Source: Pectobacterium sp. A5351
GTDB taxonomy: Bacteria > Pseudomonadota > Gammaproteobacteria > Enterobacterales > Enterobacteriaceae
Reading direction: 5' to 3'
NCBI RefSeq assembly: GCF_028335745.1
Contig: NZ_CP116477.1
Span: forward strand, 1,798,001-1,862,000
DNA length: 64,000 nucleotides
The notes under the pieces were generated by a model, which saw only the letters and a program-made list of their open reading frames with translations, was not told the DNA's origin and did no database searches. Shown piece by piece: positions 58,120 to 64,000 of this stretch (the stretch's first letter is position 1; each line of letters opens with the position of its first letter). The translations under genes were made by a program, and so were the position numbers.

Positions 58120-58881
58120 TTAGCGAGCCAACCAGCCACCATCAACAGCAATCGTGTAACCGTTGATGTAGTCAGATGCGCTGGAAGCCAGGAATACGGC
58201 TGGGCCCATCAGGTCCTGCGGTAAACCCCAACGGCCTGCCGGGATACGATCCAGGATTTCTTTACTGCGTTCTTCATCGGCGCGCAGTTGCTGGGTATTG
58301 TTGGTCGCCATATATCCCGGTGCAATTGCGTTGACGTTGATACCGTGTTTTGCCCACTCGTTCGCCATCAGACGCGTTACGCCCATAACGGCGCTTTTGG
58401 ATGCGGTATAAGAAGGTACGCGGATACCCCCCTGGAAGGACAGCATAGAAGCGATATTGATGATCTTACCGCCTTTACCTTGCTTGATGAACTGGCGAGC
58501 AACGGTCTGAGACATAAAGAAAACGCTCTTAATGTTCAGGTTCATTACGTCGTCCCAGTTTTTCTCGCTGAAATCGATCGCATCTTCACGACGGATGATA
58601 CCGGCGTTGTTGACCAGAATGTCAACGTGGCCAAATTCAGCAACAGCTTTTTCTACCAGTTCTGCGTGACCAGCGACATTGCTCATGTCAGCAGTCAGGC
58701 TGAGGAAACGGCGTCCCAGTGCAGTGACTTTTTCGATGGTGTCTTTCGGTTCAACGATGTTGACGCCGACGATATCACAACCAGCTTGCGCCAGACCGAT
58801 AGCCATACCCTGACCCAGACCCGTATCACAACCAGTGATAAGAGCAACTTTACCTTGCAAATCAAAAGAATTTAAAATCAT
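58120..58881 (-). CDS. kduD: 2-deoxy-D-gluconate/2-keto-3-deoxygluconate dehydrogenase KduD
   Basis: KduD reduces 2,5-diketo-3-deoxygluconate to 2-keto-3-deoxygluconate, the KdgR inducer. The 253-residue short-chain dehydrogenase has TGCDTGLGQGMAIG (16-29), NNAG (near 92), catalytic Ser in ASMLSFQG, and YTASKSAV (Tyr-x3-Lys). The last residues AVDGGWLAR match the family. A terminator follows. In relatives, kduI makes its substrate and lies adjacent, but here only a fragment of kduI precedes it, and I see no good KdgR box in the 81 bp between them, so its promoter is uncertain. Confidence 0.94.
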   Translation of the reverse strand: MILNSFDLQGKVALITGCDTGLGQGMAIGLAQAGCDIVGVNIVEPKDTIEKVTALGRRFLSLTADMSNVAGHAELVEKAVAEFGHVDILVNNAGIIRREDAIDFSEKNWDDVMNLNIKSVFFMSQTVARQFIKQGKGGKIINIASMLSFQGGIRVPSYTASKSAVMGVTRLMANEWAKHGINVNAIAPGYMATNNTQQLRADEERSKEILDRIPAGRWGLPQDLMGPAVFLASSASDYINGYTIAVDGGWLAR

Positions 58882-58962
58882 ATCTCTAATCTCTCTATAA
58901 GCGACAATAATTAGTCGTTAGCTGTTACTGTAGGGAACATCGGTAATTCCGGTTGAAAGCGA

Positions 58963-59106
58963 TTAACGTAACTCGCTAACCTTGACGTGATCCATGTCAC
59001 CGAAAACCTGATTCTCGCCAACCATGCCCCAGATAAAGGTGTAGCGTCTGGTGCCAACACCGGAATGAATCGACCAGCTCGGTGAAATCACCGCCTGCTC
59101 GTTTTT
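58963..59106 (-). pseudogene. kduI: 3' remnant of kduI (5-keto-4-deoxyuronate isomerase)
   Basis: The minus strand encodes 47 codons ending in a stop that read [18 protein letters not shown]... to ...[13 protein letters not shown]. This is the C-terminal end of KduI (about residues 232-278 of the usual 278). In-frame stops lie just upstream and no other part of kduI is found up to kdgF, so about five sixths of the gene is missing. KduI converts 4-deoxy-L-threo-5-hexosulose uronate to 2,5-diketo-3-deoxygluconate, the KduD substrate. An intact copy elsewhere would be needed. Confidence 0.88.
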
Positions 59107-59310
59107 ATAACCATTTCATTTTTTATCACTCTGTGACAGGTTTCCTGCGGTTGCCCATCATGCCCCTGACAACAGAAATGGTTTCTGGCGAAAGCGCCGG
59201 GCGAAACAGATGATGTCGCGTGGCAGTGACAACGTCACCTGTTCCTCTGCATGCCCGGTTCTTTCATGTTATGCGGGATGATAGTTTGGATGGGATGTGA
59301 ATTCAATAAA
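59107..59310. other. Sequence replacing the 5' part of kduI
   Basis: This 204-bp stretch lies between the kduI fragment and the kdgF promoter. No frame in it matches KduI convincingly; a short frame on the minus strand ends in MMGNRRKPVTE. I do not recognise its origin. It could be inserted DNA left by the event that removed kduI. Confidence 0.45.
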
Positions 59311-59329
59311 AATGAAATAATGTTTTATT
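59311..59329 (+). promoter_or_regulatory. Perfect KdgR box upstream of kdgF
   Basis: AATGAAATAATGTTTTATT matches all 19 positions of the KdgR consensus (AATRAAAYRNYRTTTYATT). It lies about 160 bp before kdgF and may once have served both kdgF and kduI. Confidence 0.88.
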
Positions 59330-59487
59330 TATTTCTTGAGGGCCGTCATGGTTTTGCTTATTTTATGTTTCTTCTGGTACTGATGTGGCTAAAATGTCGC
59401 AATCCATAGTCATACACTCGTTGTCGTGCACGGTTTGTTGACACAATAGAAGGTATGGGCAATACAAGCGTTAGAGGAGAGATGATG

Positions 59488-59820
59488 ATGAGAAGATACT
59501 TTATTGATGATGAAACGCCATGGGAAGAACTTGGCGGTGGGATTAAACGTAAGATCATGACCTGGAGCGATGAGCTGATGATGGTCTACGTGCACTTTGA
59601 TAAAGGTGCGATTGGTACGCCACACTTCCATGAAATTCACGATCAGATTGCTTATGTTGCTGCAGGCAGCTTTGAAGTGGAGATCGAAGGTGAGAAACGT
59701 ATCCTGAAAACCGGCGACGCTTATCTGGCGGTGAAAAACGAGATGCATGGTGTCGTCTCGCTGGAAGATGGCAGCGTCCTGATCGATGCGTTTTCGCCTA
59801 AGCGCGCTGACTTCCTGTAA
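59488..59820 (+). CDS. kdgF: KdgF, cupin-fold unsaturated uronate-processing protein
   Basis: KdgF converts unsaturated galacturonate from pectin lyases to the linear keto form, the substrate of KduI. The 110-residue single-cupin protein shows DDETPWEELGGGIKRKIMTWSDELMMVYVHF and the metal motif GTPHFHEIHDQ (three His, one Gln), with a later histidine in NEMHGVVSLE. The ATG at 59488 gives the family length of 110; ATG codons at 59482 and 59485 are closer to the GAGGAG site. A perfect KdgR box lies upstream. A terminator follows at 59827. Confidence 0.92.
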   Translation: MRRYFIDDETPWEELGGGIKRKIMTWSDELMMVYVHFDKGAIGTPHFHEIHDQIAYVAAGSFEVEIEGEKRILKTGDAYLAVKNEMHGVVSLEDGSVLIDAFSPKRADFL

Positions 59821-59826
59821 TACCTC

Positions 59827-59859
59827 AAAGCGTGGCCAGTTGTTGACTGGCCACGCTTT
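59827..59859. terminator. kdgF terminator
   Basis: AAAGCGTGGCCAGT and ACTGGCCACGCTTT form a perfect 14-bp stem with a 5-base loop right after kdgF. It may also serve the convergent yniC-like gene. Confidence 0.88.
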
Positions 59860-59901
59860 CGAATTCTCTTGCAACGTCCGCTTTTCTATTTTCCTGCTTC
59901 T

Positions 59902-60573
59902 TTATTCCTGCGTTAAATGCTTTGCAGTCAGTTGGTTCAGCGAGTCCAGCTTATGATCGGCCAGTACCCAACGGGCGTCAGCGCGGAACTCTGCCTGCGG
60001 AATAACGATTGAACGCATGCGTGCTGCCTTGGTGGCGATCATCCCGTTCACTGAATCTTCCAGCGTAACGCATTGTGTGGGGGAAACGCCAAGCGCATCT
60101 GCGGCATTCAAATACACTTCCGGATGAGGCTTGCTATACGGCAGCGTCTCAGCGGACATTAAGACATCAAAGTAGTGCTCCAGATTAAACATTTGCAGCA
60201 CCTGCTGCTGCATGTGGAGCGGCGACGCGGAAGCCAAACCAATTTTGAGATTCTGTTCACGGCACAGTTGCAGCGCATGTTCGACGCCGGGCAAGAGCGG
60301 GCGCTGTTCGGCAACGAGTTCGATGGCGCGATCGATAATACGGCGGACAACCACATCCCGACCAGGTGTTGTCCAGGGGGAATGCTGATACCAAAGTTCG
60401 ACAACCATATCGATGCGCAGGCCCAGCGTATCTTTCATTGACTGCCGTAACGAAATATCGACGCCCAGTGAGGCGATCACTTCCAGTTCTGCTTTATCCC
60501 ACAGCGGTTCTGAATCAATCAGCAGCCCATCCATATCGAAAATCGCTGCGCGTAGAGAAGAATCAAAGGACAT
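59902..60573 (-). CDS. hxpB: HAD-family hexitol/sugar phosphatase HxpB (YniC)
   Basis: This 223-residue HAD phosphatase dephosphorylates sugar phosphates such as 2-deoxyglucose-6-phosphate. The nucleophile motif FDMDGLLIDSEPLW is at 12-25, motif II in LASASPLHM, the lysine in YSKPHPEVYLNA and motif IV in LEDSVNGMIA. Sequence follows E. coli YniC closely. It is divergent from yniB, as in E. coli. A GATGGAGCC site precedes the ATG only weakly. Confidence 0.93.
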   Translation of the reverse strand: MSFDSSLRAAIFDMDGLLIDSEPLWDKAELEVIASLGVDISLRQSMKDTLGLRIDMVVELWYQHSPWTTPGRDVVVRRIIDRAIELVAEQRPLLPGVEHALQLCREQNLKIGLASASPLHMQQQVLQMFNLEHYFDVLMSAETLPYSKPHPEVYLNAADALGVSPTQCVTLEDSVNGMIATKAARMRSIVIPQAEFRADARWVLADHKLDSLNQLTAKHLTQE

Positions 60574-60749
60574 ACCACGGGCTCCATCAGCAAAGAAAAA
60601 GAACGTTTAATGGTAAACTATACCCTAAAGAAGGTTGCCGATCAGGCGGTGTGGGAGATAAAGAGTTGACTGCGCGCAAACTTACAGTAGGCTACCCGTC
60701 GTACTAAAACGATATATTACCGATGTTGCGTCGCTAAGAAGGGGTTCTC

Positions 60750-61298
60750 ATGACGTATCAACAGGCTGGCCGTATTGCCGTCGTTAAACGCATTGCCGGA
60801 TGGATCCTTTTTATTCCCGCGCTGCTTTCAACGTTCGTCTCGCTGGCTAACTATCTCTACGCGTATACCCAGAAAAAACAGGGCATTGACGCCGTTCTCC
60901 TGGATTTTCTGCATCTGATGGTCGACATGGTGCGTTTTAATACACCTTTCCTGAATATTTTTTGGTACAACTCGCCGGTACCGGATTTTACGCGCTTTTT
61001 CAGTGGGGCGACGCTGATGTTTTGGCTGATCTACATTCTGATTTTTATTGGCCTGGCATTGCAGGTTTCGGGGGCCCGGATGTCTCGTCAGGCGAAGGCA
61101 ATAAAGGAAGGCATTGAAGATCAGTTGATTCTGGAAAAGATGAAAGGGGATGGTGGGAACACGCGTGAAACGCTTGAATCGCGTGTGGTGGTGCCTGGGC
61201 ACACGATTTTTGTGCAATTTTTTCCGCTTTATATCCTGCCAGTGATTATTGTTGGCGTTGGCTATCTGGTATTGCGTTTATTAGGTTTGCCAGTCTGA
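60750..61298 (+). CDS. yniB: YniB-like inner-membrane protein
   Basis: This 182-residue protein has four predicted membrane helices: about 15-37, 50-75, 85-107 and 155-178. It matches the position and general look of E. coli YniB, a conserved membrane protein of unknown function. A GAAGGGG site precedes the ATG. It lies between yniC and yniA, the E. coli order. No catalytic motif is visible. Confidence 0.82.
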   Translation: MTYQQAGRIAVVKRIAGWILFIPALLSTFVSLANYLYAYTQKKQGIDAVLLDFLHLMVDMVRFNTPFLNIFWYNSPVPDFTRFFSGATLMFWLIYILIFIGLALQVSGARMSRQAKAIKEGIEDQLILEKMKGDGGNTRETLESRVVVPGHTIFVQFFPLYILPVIIVGVGYLVLRLLGLPV

Positions 61299-61369
61299 GT
61301 AACCGTCTGGCGCAAAGTCTGCGCCAGACGCTGAAACATCCTTCCTATCCGTAGATCAAACTGCCTGTA

Positions 61370-62230
61370 TTAACTCAAGAGTTGTCGCTCGATGAGTTGC
61401 TGTGTTTCAACGATGTGTTTACCGCCGAAAAGATTGGCGCGGTTAAGCAGATAATAAATCTGGTAAATGGGTTGACGATCGATAAAGCCTTTATCCAATG
61501 GCCACACGCTCTGGTAACCATCATAAATCTGTGCGGGCAGGGCTGGGTAGCGCGGTAGCATCGCTAAGTCGCATTCTCTGTCCCCCCAATAGCAAGCTGG
61601 ATCGAATAAATAAGCGCCATCCAAACTATTCGCACAGTTATCTGGCCACAGGTCACCGTGCAAGAGTGACGGTTGGGGTTGATGCCCCGCCAGACGTTCC
61701 TCAACGCGAGCGATCAGCGTTTCAATGTGACCAAAGTGCATCCCTTTTTCCGCAGCCAACTGTAACTGCCATCCAATACGCTGTTCGGCAAAAAAGGTCG
61801 CCCAGCGCCGTTGCCAGCTATTTGGCTGAGGCGTTGTCGAGAGGTCGTTATCGAAATCCAGACCAAATTGCGGCTGATCGCTCCACTGGTGCAGGCGAGC
61901 TAGTTGTTCACCCAGACACCAGGCGCTGTGGGCATCCAACGGTTTGACGGGCAGGTATTGCAGAAGCAGGAAGCTGTGATCGCGTGAACTACCGACACCG
62001 TATACGGCTGGCACTCGCACGGTATTGCTGCGGCTCAGCAGGTAAAGCTGGTCGGCTTCAGCGGTGAATTTGGCTAGCATTTCGCGACTATCGCATTTTA
62101 CGAAGACGTCATGCTCGCCGTAGCGGACGTACCAGGCAGGGTGTATTTCACCGCCGGACAATTCGCGGTGTTCCTGAATATCCGCGGTACCGTGATGCTC
62201 TTCCAAAAGTCGGCTGATAGCTTGCCACAT
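61370..62230 (-). CDS. yniA: Fructosamine kinase family protein YniA
   Basis: This 286-residue kinase-like protein belongs to the fructosamine-3-kinase/ribulosamine kinase family, which phosphorylates glycated amines so they can be broken down. The catalytic HGDLWPDNCA (near 190) and FDPACYWGDRECDLAM motifs are present, as are GGEIHPAWYVRYGEHDVFVKCD with the ATP-site Lys and FLLLQYL. Its length equals E. coli YniA. It converges with yniB. The family role in protein repair is known; substrate in this organism is inferred. Confidence 0.9.
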   Translation of the reverse strand: MWQAISRLLEEHHGTADIQEHRELSGGEIHPAWYVRYGEHDVFVKCDSREMLAKFTAEADQLYLLSRSNTVRVPAVYGVGSSRDHSFLLLQYLPVKPLDAHSAWCLGEQLARLHQWSDQPQFGLDFDNDLSTTPQPNSWQRRWATFFAEQRIGWQLQLAAEKGMHFGHIETLIARVEERLAGHQPQPSLLHGDLWPDNCANSLDGAYLFDPACYWGDRECDLAMLPRYPALPAQIYDGYQSVWPLDKGFIDRQPIYQIYYLLNRANLFGGKHIVETQQLIERQLLS

Positions 62231-62439
62231 AAGGTCATCCTCCCGTTGATGTTGCCCGATACCCTGCTATTCACTGGGGTGATTCGCTTACGGTAACCCA
62301 TTGAGTGCAATAAAAATGGAATCTATAGCACACTGATAACAATAGGCGCAGATAGCGAGAAACAAGTATAGTCGGAATTAAAAATAGCGGGGTTAGGATA
62401 ACGCCCAATCCGCCGGATGAAGGCAGGAATCGTGATGAG

Positions 62440-62473
62440 TGACGTAACCGGCAGCGGTCTTCCGGTTACGTCA
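62440..62473 (-). terminator. Hairpin after the metal transporter operon
   Basis: TGACGTAACCGG and CCGGTTACGTCA form a perfect 12-bp stem with a 10-base loop, 28 bp past the sitD-like stop. The T tract is weak but position supports termination. Confidence 0.6.
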
Positions 62474-62501
62474 TTGTTAAGCAGCAGAAAAGCGGAGGGG
62501 A

Positions 62502-63359
62502 TTACAGCGCGTCGGTGGCAACCTGAGATGCCGCCTGACGACGCAGTTTAAGCTGGTGGTACGTTAGCGCCAGCGTAAAGAACAGAGCCTGAACGATGAC
62601 GATACAAGGGCCCGTCGCGCCGTCGATATAGAAACTGATCAAGGTGCCAGCAATGCAGGAAATGACGGAAACCAGCGTAGCGACAAGCACCATACGCTCG
62701 AAGCGCTTACAGACCATGAAGGCAATAATGCCTGGCGCAATCAGCATCGCAATCACCAGAATAACGCCGACGGCCTGCAATGATGCAACGATAGTCATTG
62801 CCAGCAGGCTTAATAACCCGTAGTGCAGCAGCTTAACGGGCAGGCCAATGACGCGGGCATGATTGGGATCGAAGCAGTACAGCATGAAATCTCGCCGTTT
62901 TAACAACATGATGGCTAACGTCACTCCGGCAATCAGTAAGATTTGCGTCAGCTCTTGCTGAGTGATGCCTAGCACATTACCAAACAGGATATGGTTCAGG
63001 TGCTGGTCGGTATCGATGCGCGCAAACATGACGAGCCCCAGCGCAAACATACCGGAAAAGATGATCCCCATTACCGTGTCTTCTTTGACCCGGCTGTGTT
63101 CTTTCACGTATCCCGTTGCTATCGCACAAAAAATACCGGAAACAAAAGCCCCGATAACCAGCGGAATCCCCAATAAAAAAGCGACAACAATACCAGGCAG
63201 CACGGCGTGGGAAATGGCATCACCCATTAGCGACCAGCCTTTCAACACCAGATAGCACGACAGCACCGCGCAAACCGTACCCGTGACGACGGCGGCGAGT
63301 AGCGCACGCTGCATGAACGGATAGGACAGGGGATCGAGTAACCAGCTTATCAGCGTCAT
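62502..63359 (-). CDS. Metal ABC transporter permease (SitD/YfeD-like)
   Basis: This 285-residue inner-membrane permease belongs to the ABC-3 family that imports iron or manganese with a binding protein (SitA/YfeA) and ATPase. About eight hydrophobic segments are seen, with SCYLVLKGWSLMGDAISHAVLPGIV and LIAPGIIAFM as family motifs. The ATG overlaps the stop of the preceding permease (ATGA), so the two are translationally coupled. A much longer frame to 63662 overlaps the first permease and is rejected. Iron versus manganese cannot be decided; partner genes lie beyond the window. Confidence 0.9.
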   Translation of the reverse strand: MTLISWLLDPLSYPFMQRALLAAVVTGTVCAVLSCYLVLKGWSLMGDAISHAVLPGIVVAFLLGIPLVIGAFVSGIFCAIATGYVKEHSRVKEDTVMGIIFSGMFALGLVMFARIDTDQHLNHILFGNVLGITQQELTQILLIAGVTLAIMLLKRRDFMLYCFDPNHARVIGLPVKLLHYGLLSLLAMTIVASLQAVGVILVIAMLIAPGIIAFMVCKRFERMVLVATLVSVISCIAGTLISFYIDGATGPCIVIVQALFFTLALTYHQLKLRRQAASQVATDAL

Positions 63360-64000
63360 AACGCATCTCCTGATTGATCGCGTAACCGCAGGCGGCGCGA
63401 GGCCAGCAACCCATGTTTTGGCGCAAAAACAAACGCCAGCAAGAAGACAAGGGTTTGCAGCGTAACAATCACGCCACCGGTTGCGCCATCGAGGAAAAAG
63501 CTCAGATACGCGCCCACGGCGCTGGTGATTGCCCCAAGTGCAATGGAAATCACCACCAGACGCCCAAACCGATCGGTGAGTAAATACGCGGTGGCACCCG
63601 GTGTAATCACCATCGCGATCACCAAAATCGCCCCGACCGTTTGCAACGCCGCGACAGTACAAGCACTCAGCAGCGTAAAGAACAGAATTTTTAGCTTCAG
63701 CGGAGAAAGGCCAATCGAACGGGCGTGGTTCTCATCAAAAAATACGGCCAGCAGATCTTTCCACAGCAGGCAAAGAATCACGAACGTCACGCCGATGATG
63801 ATTTCAACTTGCAGGATATCTTCGTCGGCAATGCCCAAAATATTGCCGAAAATGATGGACTGCACGTTAACCGATGTCGGGTTGAGAGAAATAATCAGCA
63901 GGCCGACAGCGAAAAACGTTGAGAAAATAAAACCGATAATCGCATCTTCGCGCAATCGGGTTATGTGACGGATCAGGGTCATCGCCAGTGCGGCGAGCAT
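63356..64000 (-). CDS. Metal ABC transporter permease, C-terminal part (SitC/YfeC-like)
   Basis: This is the C-terminal 214 residues of the other ABC-3 permease; its start is beyond the window. It shows HITRLREDAIIGFIFSTFFAVGL, FDENHARSIGLSP, VAALQTVGAILVIAMVITPGATAYLL and GAYLSFFLDGATGG, parallel to the second permease. It ends by overlapping the start of that gene by four bases. The operon order fits SitABCD/YfeABCD, with the binding protein and ATPase expected further right. Confidence 0.9.
   Translation of the reverse strand: MLAALAMTLIRHITRLREDAIIGFIFSTFFAVGLLIISLNPTSVNVQSIIFGNILGIADEDILQVEIIIGVTFVILCLLWKDLLAVFFDENHARSIGLSPLKLKILFFTLLSACTVAALQTVGAILVIAMVITPGATAYLLTDRFGRLVVISIALGAITSAVGAYLSFFLDGATGGVIVTLQTLVFLLAFVFAPKHGLLASRRLRLRDQSGDAL

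Noticed and set aside
59107..59310. More of kduI hidden with a frameshift (MMG...QPQET-like stretch)
   Set aside because: A short resemblance appears only with an extra base, and the sequence on either side does not follow KduI. I treat it as chance or heavily decayed.
62502..63662. 386-residue reading of the second metal permease
   Set aside because: The first 100 residues are out of frame with the preceding permease that they overlap; the ATGA overlap start at 63359 fits the family.

Overview
The window looks like a chromosome segment of a soft-rot enterobacterium, most likely Pectobacterium. Its core genes keep Escherichia coli-like order (thrS-infC-rpmI-rplT-pheM-pheS-pheT-ihfA; nadE/osmE; tcyP-ydjM; yniC/yniB/yniA; htpX...kdgR-yebO). 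Between these lie pectin-catabolism genes typical of Pectobacterium and Dickeya: ogl, kdgR, paeX, kdgM, pelW-togMNAB, kduD and kdgF. This assignment rests on recognised proteins and gene order; no database search was run.

Positions 1-17480 hold an accessory catabolic block. It contains a CUT1-type sugar ABC transporter (the first permease is cut by the window edge), a GMC oxidoreductase, and a convergent minus-strand operon (second GMC oxidoreductase, thiamine-diphosphate enzyme, unrecognised 232-residue protein, Gfo/Idh/MocA dehydrogenase). Plus-strand genes follow for a CoA-acylating MmsA-type aldehyde dehydrogenase, an iron alcohol dehydrogenase, an MFS transporter and a HisD-like dehydrogenase. 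The enzyme set resembles an inositol-type route, but no known pathway fits fully. Four copies of one composite DNA motif (two TGCGTCA and one TGCGAA half-site, 10 and 20-21 bp apart) precede four of its transcription units. This is the best candidate for an undescribed system.

Positions 17500-25462 are mobile and regulatory: an IS10-like IS4-family element, a Mor-type regulator, an S24/LexA-type repressor, a DUF1883-like protein, a GAF-PAS-GGDEF-EAL protein and an IS256-family element whose transposase carries an early amber codon. Positions 25463-33267 carry an orphan ugpB plus a glycerophosphodiesterase gene, htpX, ogl, kdgR, yebO and an aromatic amino-acid permease. Positions 33328-40937 carry an ERIC element and the translation-related thrS-to-ihfA cluster with its leader and attenuator.

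Positions 40962-49544 hold a ygbA-like gene with an NsrR-like site, a second, inverted and nearly identical IS10-like copy, an MsbA-like exporter, yddG, nadE, osmE, tcyP and ydjM with a LexA box. Positions 49653-59820 form the pectin block. PaeX deacetylates in the periplasm, KdgM admits oligogalacturonates, TogMNAB imports them, PelW and Ogl cleave them, and KdgF and KduD process the monomers, under KdgR. The kduI gene, which should act between KdgF and KduD, survives here only as a 47-codon 3' fragment. The window ends with yniC, yniB, yniA and two permease genes of a SitCD/YfeCD-type metal transporter, the last cut by the window edge.
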